Assembly (NCBI GenBank): GCA_032718565.1
Contig: JAVGVS010000656.1
Span: 95,687-159,686, forward strand
DNA: 64,000 nucleotides
From: Distichodus sexfasciatus
Lineage: Eukaryota; Chordata; Actinopteri; Characiformes; Distichodontidae
Direction of reading: 5' to 3'
The position numbers and the translations under genes were made by a program. Below are positions 49,624-60,500 of this stretch, piece by piece. The first letter of the stretch is position 1, and each line of letters starts with the position of its first letter. The notes below the pieces were generated by a model. The model was not told the origin of the DNA, did no database searches, and saw nothing but the letters and a program-made list of their open reading frames with translations.

Positions 49624-52600
49624 ATTACTCCCTCTCGCTCTCTCTCTCTTTCTCTCTCTCACTCTATTACTCCCTCTCACTCTCTCCTACTTGCTCTCTC
49701 CACTCAATAATAACAGGGTATTTTTTAAATAATATTGAGGGCAGGCCAGACCATGAAATTGCTCCGATTTCACTTGTGGGGGCTTTTTGGGACTGGTGTT
49801 TTACAGGAAGTGTGTAGGTTTTGTTCTTTTTTTTTCTCCTCCTGCTCTATTTAGTATTATTTTTGATGTCTCTGAGAAACAAACATAGGCCACAAAAAAC
49901 TGGGATGGGAGTGGAACTCAGAGAACATTAAAAGTGGCCACATGGCATAACACTGGTGCATGCCTTTTGCCCTACCTACGGAGACCACACACACAGCGCA
50001 TCATAGACCCACATACGCCTACACACACATACACACAGTTTCTTGATCTGACTTCTCTATTGAAGCTTAATCCCTATGACTCATTTATTTAAGTTCAGTA
50101 CCTCAGCACTCTCTATCCCAGACCCCCACCTTCCCCTCACACACTCACACACATGCATTCACCCAGTGGCTCATAGGCAACACTTCCTCTCATTTTCACA
50201 CTAATGATCATGCCCTCCACTCTGGCCACAGCCTGAGAGCGAATCGCTGGTCCAAGTGGTCGTTCAAAAGTAAAGTAAAGCGCTCACTGCCCTCCTCTAA
50301 TGGAGGAGGAGGCTAATGAAGAGGGTCCATGCCAAGCCACAAGAATGACTCCATCTCCAAATCCACCCCAATGCTGCTAAAACCATGAGGTCAGTTCCCT
50401 TCATCCCTGCTCTATTCCTCTGTCCACTCGAATTACTGAACCGTCCCAACCAAGGCGTCTGCTTAGATGTTTCTGTCCTCATTACACTCATAACTTAACT
50501 CATACTGAATCCAAACCATTCTGTGTTTTTTTATTCCAACCAGGGAGGAGGTTACCAGTTCAAAGCATTATGGGCAAAATTACATATTATGGGTTTTTCT
50601 CATTTTTATTTTTAAATCATGGCAAATTACAGCACAGAAGTATGAAAGAATTATGGAACATAAAAGATTCAGTTGATTCTTAATGAGGTCTGGTCCTGGG
50701 AGACACAGACCTGAGGTTGTGGTGGTATGTGTTGCCACCAGAGACACCATTAACACACAGATAAATATGTAATGATGAGGAAGACACTTTCCTTTTGGCT
50801 GCTTTTTGCATGACTTCACCTTCTTCAATTAGCAGTATGCACAATAATTTTAATTTGTTCGTTTTGCTGCATCGCAATGTCTGGGGAGCGGGACATGAGT
50901 CATTGTAAATGTGTGTGTGAGCGAAAACGAACAAGTGTGCGTTAGTTTGAGTAAGTCTATGTGTGTCTCTCTGTACCTATAAATACAAATTCCACTAACT
51001 GTATAATTCTAAATCAAATTAACAATCTCTGGCCTGTTCTAAGTTAGTGAGTCATTTCACGGTACCTGTTTTAACTTGTTTGCCTCTTATTTCAGTCTGC
51101 TTTTTGTTTGTTTGTCATGCAATGGCAACTTGCCGCTTTAACAGCCTTACAAAATTCAGACGATTACATTTTGAGACTGCCGGGAAATTGGGTTCACTAA
51201 ACAGATAACATTTGACGTGGTCTTGGGGCTCATGACAAGGTCTGGGGGAGTGGCGGATTGGGAGGGTTGTGGAGGAGGAGAGGGAAGCGTGAGCTTCCCA
51301 TTTAGCAAAAACAAAAGAGAAATTATTCATAAGGAGCACCCTGCCAAATGAACTATGGAAGACACTTATGGCCAAGAGTTCCAAACACACTGTTGAAATA
51401 TTGTGCACAGGCTATGGCCATTCACTAGTTCTTGTGTGTATGTGTTTATATATGCTCCCCAAGCTGTGTGTGTCATTGTCCCTAAGCGTGGGTGGCCCCA
51501 GAAACATCATGCATGCTGTCATACACTGATCAAACTTCCTGAACTTCTTAGAGCAAAGATGTGACCTAAATGCATGCAAATGGAATGCAATGGCTATTCA
51601 CACAGGTGCATGTAGCTTTTATGCATGTTAATGTGGCAAATTGTGTGGTATGAACATCATATAACCTTTTACACACTAACAGGCTGTGCAGAAAATAACC
51701 AATAATTAAGAAAGCACAGCAGCACATTATGTAAGGCGAAGTGCTGGTGCACTCATGTGTGGCTGTTCCCATATATGCAGTGTTCATAATGTGTGTGTGT
51801 GTGTGTGTTAGCAGCTGGGACACATGTGTGGTCTGTGGTGGCAGGCTGGCTGGAGCCTAGAGGATGCTGGGTAGTTTGATCTGGGGAGGGGCCCTCATTA
51901 CTGTGTCAAGAAAATAACAACAGCATTGGGGACACCCACAAACACACACGAGCATTAGTTCACACACACATACACACACAGAACTACACTTGCTGTAATT
52001 GTTATAAATGTTAAATATGCACAATCCATGCCCTCTAAAAATAATACATCTGTGTACATGTATTACATATTGTTTGCAGTACAGTTGTGCCGTCGCTGGT
52101 GTGTTGTGTGTGTGTGTAGCTGCAGTGTCGCGTCTCTGTGCAGTGGCATGTCTGGGCCGCCTGTCAGAAGAGCCCTGGAATGTGTTAATGGAGAGACCGC
52201 AGCTTCCTTCCTCTGATGAGCATTTAATACCACGCAAAAACATAAAGGGTGCGGGTTTGTGTGTATGTGTGTGAGAGAGAGAGTTTCAGGTTTTAAAATA
52301 TTTTTAAGGATCTCTATGAAAAGATTTTTGAAAATGGGATAATCGTCAAAGTTTGGGGCTTTGGGGGGGGTCTTGTATGTGAGGACCAGTCCGTATGAGG
52401 GAAGAATGCTTTCAAAGAAAATTTTATTTAAAAAGCAACATGAGGGAAAATTTGCTTTTGGTTGTTAGGTGAAGACATCTAAGTTAGATGCAGCTGTGGT
52501 ATTATTTCGATCTAGTACTAATGACAGTCAACTGAAATACATCACAAAGTTAGAGAGAGAGAGAGAGAGTGAGAGCAAGAAGGAGAGATAGTTAGCTAAA

Positions 52601-53554
52601 GTGAGGGAGAGAGAGAGAGAGAGAATCTGACTATCACAATCCCCACAACAACCTCCTGACCCCATGTTACGGTTCTACTGACCTTAATGCACAAAGTCTT
52701 ACTAGAGGCAAAGTGTAATGTACAGAAAATGTACATGACAATGTATGAGAGCAAATAAACATGGCACGTGCTCATGGCACGTCAGAACCTTTATGGTCAA
52801 TATTGTGCAAAAGTCCATGGCCAAAGTCACTGTAAAGTAACCATAGAGTAACCAGAGTGAGCCACTGCAGAGAACTTAGATGACTCACACAGTGTGTGCG
52901 TGCATGAGTGTTTGTGTGTGGTGTGTGTGTGTGTTCCATCTCTTGCCGTCATTAATAATATCAGGGTTGTGGTGGCACTGTCTGTCAGGGTGTGTCCTAA
53001 TGGGGCATTTCCTACTGCGCCCAGAACACATAAATAAGAACTACACAAACACAAACACACACACACACACACACACACATATACTTGAGCTGTGTTAATT
53101 CACCAACATAAAAGAGTGAACAAGAAAAGGAGAGAAAAATAGTTTATCTATATTTTATTGTCTTAGACTTCACTATCAGTGTTGATAAAACTACACTTTG
53201 TGAAAAGAGACAGATGTGGGTGGGGAATTTTGGTTATAGAGTAGAAAGCATTGATCTGAATATAAAGTGTTTGGGGGGAAATAGATTTATGTGTGTACCA
53301 TTTGGGAATGTATGCATTTACATACATGAATGTGTGTGTGTGTGGGTCTGAATTGCGTGAGTCCTCCTGTGTATACTGTAATGACCCTGGCTGACGGGGG
53401 AGAAAGTCCATTTAATCAGAACTGTGTTATTTGGAGCTATGATTGTGTGTGTGTATGATTAAAGGGGACTGGGTGTATTAGGTTATTAGAGGTTGGCAGA
53501 GACCCTGCATCAGAGGCCTTGATATTAAAATAAAAGCTCCACAGACTTGTGTGT

Positions 53555-53585
<31 letters not shown>

Positions 53586-54192
53586 ACTCTGCAGTGAAAC
53601 ACAATCGCAGTGCTCCCTTTCTCCCTTGGCCGTGCCATCAGAAATATGGAAACATCAAAAACCACAAATGGGCCTAACTGTTTAAACCTAAACGGGCCAA
53701 ACAGTTTAAATCCAAATGGACTAAATCTTCATTGCTCGCCATTATGTGCTAATAGTGCCATGTTTCTCTGCACAGCCAAACACTAAAAAACCTCTGAGAG
53801 TGTGAGAACCTTCATAAAATGTATAAGCGACAGAGTGGCCAGCCAAATGGGCAACCTTTGAACCTTTGGACTCACCTGGGGGTCAGAGGGCAGGTGGAGC
53901 ACGGTGTGCAGGCGCTCACTGTGATGGTGGCGAGACTCTTCCTCGTACATCATGTCCCGCTCTGGCTGCGGCAGCGATAGGAATCGACGGATGGTGCACA
54001 GGTTCTCCCACAGGGTCCTGTTCTCCGGACTGGGACTCTCCTTCCAGCGCAGCAGCTCGCACAACCAACCCTGCAAGAGAGAAGGAGAACAGAGGGTTTC
54101 ACTAAAGCTTGTTTGTCATGCATGTTGCATTATGCTAAAGTTTGATGTAAACAATGTCAGTGACCATCACAACACATCAAAGCAAAAGAGAT

Positions 54193-54234
<42 letters not shown>

Positions 54235-54536
54235 GCACAACTGAGTGAAAAGAGAATGAAATGGGGAGAGAAGAGAAAGATTTGATTATCTCTGCTAGAC
54301 TGGGCCAGTCTTTGACACCAGCTGTTGTGTGCAGCCAACCTCTTCCAGCACCCAGTGTTAATAACCTGATCAGAGCTCCCACTCTCTCCCTTTCCCTCTC
54401 TCTTTCTCCCTCTCTCTTTCTCCCTCTCTCTCTCTCTCTCTACCCCCAGCTCCCCCTGGCCAGCTGCAGCAGATGGACGCGTTCAGCCGTGACCCCCCCA
54501 CCCGACCCCAGACCTGTGGGACCAAACCACATCTGC

Positions 54537-54576
<40 letters not shown>

Positions 54577-57500
54577 CTCTCAAACACACACTACATTACT
54601 ATACACACAAACTCTACATACTTTGCAACCACACCTGCAAACTCACACACACCACGCTACCGCCTGCTGGTCTAGGTGACCCAGCGTAGCGTAGCGCCAA
54701 CCACAGGCCGACCGTTTCATTGGAAGAATTAAGCACAGCTGGGCGCGGGATCAGATTGGACTAAATCAATTATCTCTCTTTGCTCTCAAATGGGTGCAGG
54801 GCCCGCAAATGGTCTAAAAGATTTTTCCAAAATATTCCTTCATCAGCACAAGCAGATGAATGCCACGCTCTTTCCACACCATGATGGCTGTTCATGGTCT
54901 GATTTTTCAAAAACATTGTCAGTGTTTTGATCTCTTGAACTGGTAGAAAGGGGTTTTGTGATGCTCTATGATCTCAGTGACAGAATATTTGGATAAACCA
55001 AACTCTATGGCCTTGTATATATACTATGTATAGGACGATAATATATTCCAGAGTATCTCCTAAATATTCTGAACACTATTTGGAACACAAAAATCTACTC
55101 ATTCAAAGGACAACACCTAACGTACAAGAGAGTGCTTTAGTCAGTCTGCCAGACATTCACTACCCCTTTCACCAATGGACAGCTTCTGATCACAGGACCA
55201 GATTTGGCCTGTTATAATTTATGTCTCGAGTCTTTTTAAACACAGGCGAAACACTAAGTAGTGTGTTATGCTTTGGTTAATGTACAATCTGGGGGTTTAT
55301 TCAAGTTACAGCCATTGCTTCAACAGACCTATATAGATCTAGCCATACACAGTGAAAACGTCTTTCTGCTCACACATTAGTACTGATGTTAGTATTAGTA
55401 AGGACTTTTTTTTAATGTACTGGTTGTACTTTTTGATCTGATCTGATGTGCATTTGAACCATTCTTCACCACCTACACCACCTCCACTTCATGAATCTAA
55501 TCTGAATCACACTATCACTGTGATGCCTCTCTGTATGGAGGCCAGCGTGAAGTGCATTGCCAGCAATCAGGACTATCTTGGTGACGTGGGGAGACACAAA
55601 GGGACATCCCATCGATGAACTGATCTGACTTTTGGATGAGTCACGGAGATAGATAAATCAAAACTCCAAAACAGGAGGTCATGGTTATGTGTAAGGAAAA
55701 TTTTTGATGAGCATCTGCACCACCAGGCTTGTTTACGTAATGCCGTAGCTGTTTACCTACTATGGAGACATGTCTGATCAGATACCACCTTTGACGGTAA
55801 GATTCACTCCAAGAACAAGCATGCAGATGAAACAGTACAATAAGTTTTCATCAACAATGCATGATATTACTAACATAAACGCTTTCTTGAAATGGAACAT
55901 GTTCTTCTGCGTATGCCACCAGCGATGGCGAAATGTGATTTGAACTTGAAACAGAAATTCAAGTTTGTGCGAGGAAAGTTTGCGGAAGGACATGGTTTAT
56001 CATTATTGCCCTGAAAGCAGACATTTGGGGAAAAAGGCAACATCTAACATCTCACCTGGCTCTTATTGGCTGCTACCTTGGCAAACAGTGCCTGGGACAC
56101 TTTAGCTCTCTTCATCTCCTGCTGAATCTCTTCATAGATCGAAGAGGTGATGTTGACCAGCGACTCCAGCTTTAGGGGAAGGTCAGGGGTCGGACCAGTG
56201 GGTTTGGGCTACAAGAGTTTAATTAGATCAGGTTCAACAGGGAAGAGACAGGGACAAGACAAGTATCTTGAATTAGGAAAATTCTTGATAAAGACTGCTG
56301 TTTTATAACCCTCTAGCGGCCTCCATTTTGAATTGCTGATATGTCGAGGAGGATGTGTTCAGTAGACAAGTCATTAAACCTTTATCTTGCATCTGTTCTG
56401 TGGTTTACATTTGAATTATGGCATATTGATTTCAGTGTAGAATGCTTTTCTGGTGCAGCATTTGAAGTCATCCCACAAGCACGGACAAGTAATCTCACAT
56501 TCCCTCATGCAAATGCTAGCCAGATAAAAGCTATACAGACATAATAATAATAATAATAACACACAACAGCATTCCTCAAGATAAAAGAATGACGGGTCCT
56601 GTCTTCATATCGGAGGGTTTTTCTATCTTTTATCATTGATGCTGATCTTTAGTTTGAAAACAGTCCTGCTCAAATGACCCTCACTGATACTGAGTTTGTG
56701 CAATGAAAGTTCCAGGTCATTTACTCAATATAAGCATGTTTGAGCAGTAGGGCAGATAAACATGACCTGTTTTATCCTGACTCTTCTGACTTCTGGCAAG
56801 CAAGTCATTTAGTCTTTTCAGGAACACAGAATCTCATGAGTCTCAGGGGCATTAAAATCTATGCTTGTTATGATTAAGAACTATATTCGTATTTTGTTAA
56901 GACATTATGATTATTGTGCCTTTTGAGTTCAGAGAAATGACAGAGGCAAATACAATTGATCATTTTAAAAAAGCTTTAAAGAGGTGGGGTTTATCTTTTA
57001 TGAAATGGTCTTAATTCAAAGCTTAATAGATGATCAATGTGAACTATCCTGCTTATTACAAATGAATAAAACATGTTGCCATACTGTTTTTTTGCTAAGA
57101 CCATTAAGTGTGTGACAAGATTCTCACCGAGTTGATTTTGGTTTTATTTTTCCAAATGGATGCCCAGGCGTCGGGGTTTAACTGTTCGTCCGTACTGCGC
57201 TCCCACACCTTCTGCACAGGGAAGAGGAAATGGGTTGTGATTAGACCTTGGTAACTTTACCACACAAGGTCAAGCTTTTACTTTAGAACCACATAATGAA
57301 TGAAATGTATAAGTGTGTAAGGCACAGAAATATACCAGTTATATAAGCATCAATATCAATGTTTGGTGGAGAGAGACCAACAATTCCTGGAATTTATAGC
57401 CAAGAAGGTTTTTGTGGACATATGTGAAAAAGATGCATAACCTTATTTGGCAAATGTACCTTCAATGAGTAGGACTGACATGGTATGTGTTTAATAAAGT

Positions 57501-60500
57501 GGATAGTGATAGAAAATCATTAAAAAAGGCATGTATTTTTCCTGTTTTTGTATCCTTATGATACAGTAAATCTTGTCTCGGTCTATAACATTCCCCACTT
57601 CATCAAATTATGGTATACCTTCCAAGAACAGCAAATACAAACAAACCAAATACAACAAACCACAACAATCTGAGAAGCATACAGATAAACACTACAGAGT
57701 CAGACACAACACAAACGTTTGGTGCAGGTGCCCCCTAAGGGGGTTGACAAGACATGAAGATTGTGAATGTTAGAAAGAATTCAAGTGAAAGATAAACTAA
57801 AATGGAAAAAAAAAAAAAAAAAACTTGCCAAAAAGGGAAGGGTGATAATTGCTATTGAATTATTCTAAACAGCAGTATTTTTATTATCATCACTATTTTC
57901 TTTAATGTTTTATTAATTAACAAGAAGGATAGTAACTGTTCTTTTGTTATGTTTCAAATGGGGCATATTTAAGAAGTTAACTTTTTACTGTACAATCTTA
58001 TTTTTGACAAATTCTGCAGCAAAATGGTTCCATTTTTGGTCTTTGCTCTCAGACTCGTTTCTAATGCCTGGTGAATCTCTGTTAATGCTGCTGAGCAACT
58101 GTACAAGTCCAGGACGTTGAGAAGGGAAAAGAGGTGACCGGCCCCTCTCACCCTGGACACACCCTTCCAGTCACTCCGCTCCGGCAGGAGGCTGGGGTCC
58201 ATTAAAATGAAATCCTCACGCCACAAAGTCATCGTCCTACCTACTGTTGCTGGCCTTGTCAATGAGGTCCGAGATTCCCACGTACTCCTTATTACTGTTG
58301 TGTATTGTGTTTGTGCACATCTCTATAGTCATGTTGTGCATCTCATAATGTGAACTTTGCACTACTGCACATCCTGAAACAATTTGTACTTTTACTCATT
58401 TATTTAAATCCATTGCACATGTCCTCTCCTTCTGCAACATTCATGTCATGACTTCTTTTTCATTCTGTGATTTACTTTACTTGCAGTCTGTTTAAATGTC
58501 TATTTTACAAACTGTACAATGTTAGATATTTATTTCTCTACTCTATTTAATTGTTTAAATTTTTAAAATCTTTTTACCTTAACTGTCTTAGCACCAACCA
58601 CTAAAGCAAATTCTAATTTTGATTCTGAATCTGATATGGGTGGGGGTGGCTAACGGGGTACCTGGGAGAGACGGTTACCCCCGGGGCCAGAGTTTGAGGT
58701 CGGGGGCAGACCTACAGGAGGGTTCATGCTGCGCTCTCGCTCTTCTTGGTAAATGCGATCACGTTCCACCTCGGGCAGGCTGAGGAAGTTCTGCATGGCC
58801 TTAAGATTCACCAGCAAGGACTGTGAGGCTGTGCGTGGGTCTTCCTCTTTCCGCAAGATCTCTGACAGCAGGCCCTGGAGTTTGCGGAAATTCGTTTACA
58901 CATACACACGTGAGTACAAACACACAAAAACACCCACAGACGCAAAGTGAAAAGGGTTTGGTTCTTGTAGTCACAAACTGAACCTCTCTTGGTCTTCACC
59001 TGCACCACATCATCTCCCACCCACTCTGTGGCTGGGATCTAATGGGGCGTAATTCAGACATGCAGAGACTCAATACACCAGGTGTGGGGGATGCTGAGAG
59101 GGCGGGAGAGGAGACTGGATACAGACCCAGGGGCCAGAGTTTCCATGCTGCGTGGCAGAGCAAGTGGCTCTCACTGAGTTGCTTCAACTGTTGGGCTGCT
59201 AAGGTGGAGGAATTGAGTACAACCCAACCACACTCATGGCAAATGGTAGCACCCAGTTTTGCTTTTGCTGTTACGCTTGATAAAATCTTTCTTAACTGTG
59301 TCCTTTGCAAGTAGATCTCACTTTTACTGCACACATCTTATAGTGACTTCAATTTCCTAATTGCAGGGACGTTCCTTAACTTGGGGTTAACAATCTTATT
59401 AAGAAGCCCAAAGGGGGTATTCTTGAAGGTAGTACAGAGTCATACCTAAACCTACAACCTCTTGGTTCATAACGTGTTCTAAAAAATGTATCACTATCAA
59501 GGAGAAATAGTAAAAATATCACAACACTGATTTGCGGTCTTAGTACCGTACCTGTGTTCGGTTGAAGGCCACCCTGGCAAACACAGCCTGCGACACGCTG
59601 GCTCTCTTCAGCTCTTCACGAACCTGCTGGTAGATGTCTGAAGAGACCTCTGCGGCTGAGGGGTTGGATCCTGGCTCCCCGGGTCCTCCAGGCTTGCCAG
59701 GTCTGGGTATGGGCGGGTGGTTTAGGAACTGCTGGTTAAGGGCCTGGGGGTGCTGGTGGGCTAACAGGCGACTGACAGCCAGCTGCTGGTTGATGAGGTG
59801 AGCCATGGCCAGCTGCTGCCGCACCAGCTGCGGACTGAGCTGAGGTGAGAGGAGACCTCCTGGCCCTAGGAGAGGTTGCAGGGCCGTAGGAGGCGGTGGA
59901 GGGGCAACTTGTGCACGAAGTGGCGGACTGTGGTGCAGTTGGCCAGCATGAGATGACGGTGTCTGTGGCTGTCCCTGTGAAGGAGGCTGAGATTGGGAAG
60001 AGTTCTGAGGTTCCCCTGAGCCTCCCTTTACAAGGGCACCAGCACTACCCAATGGCCCAAGCTGAGCAAGACTGGTCAAATGAGGGGGAGGACGCTGTCC
60101 TAGAACACAGAAGTCCACCAAACTGTCCCTTTCCACTGCAAGAAAACAATGTAAAAGAGTAAAACAGTGATGGATGCAACTTTCAAGTCCTAATTTTAGA
60201 AGACATTCCTTTTTTTCAAAAGATATTAACACCCACCCACCTTTAATATCAGAATTCTCTCGTGGCGGCCACATCTTTTCAAAGTAATCTCCTACAAGCC
60301 AGAAAAGAAGAATCACAATCATTTTAGCCGACAAATTTCACCAATATGTGGTGTCAAAGTCAAGCATGTGAAGCAGTGCCCCGCAAAAAGATGATACACT
60401 AATTCTGTCAGCAATATAATGCTTCAGCAACTTCCACTGAACCCTGTGACGGACGACTGAGTCACCCAATGGGATGTCTCCACGGCAGCGCACACATCTG

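Larger units (their letters stand above)
48602..53875 (-). other. satb2 last coding intron, 5.3 kb
   Basis: The largest intron in the window separates CUT2 from the homeodomain exon. It carries a CT-rich block at 49570-49690, TG/CA runs (51790-51809, 53052-53080, 53548-53585) and AG runs (52555-52625). Unique stretches at 49220-49560 (with cccaattactaattcaaac) and 51090-51360 are candidate conserved elements. A two-copy 24-bp tandem duplication lies at 53670-53717. No extra coding exon was recognised. Confidence 0.6.

Noticed and set aside
54261..54689. 142-codon open frame, plus strand, in satb2 intron
   Set aside because: Driven by CT microsatellites (Ser-Leu runs) and antisense to the gene.
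59540..60334. single 264-codon satb2 open frame taken as one exon
   Set aside because: The frame reads through the 60136-60240 intron by chance; splice sites at 60135 and 60241/60291 fit homology better.
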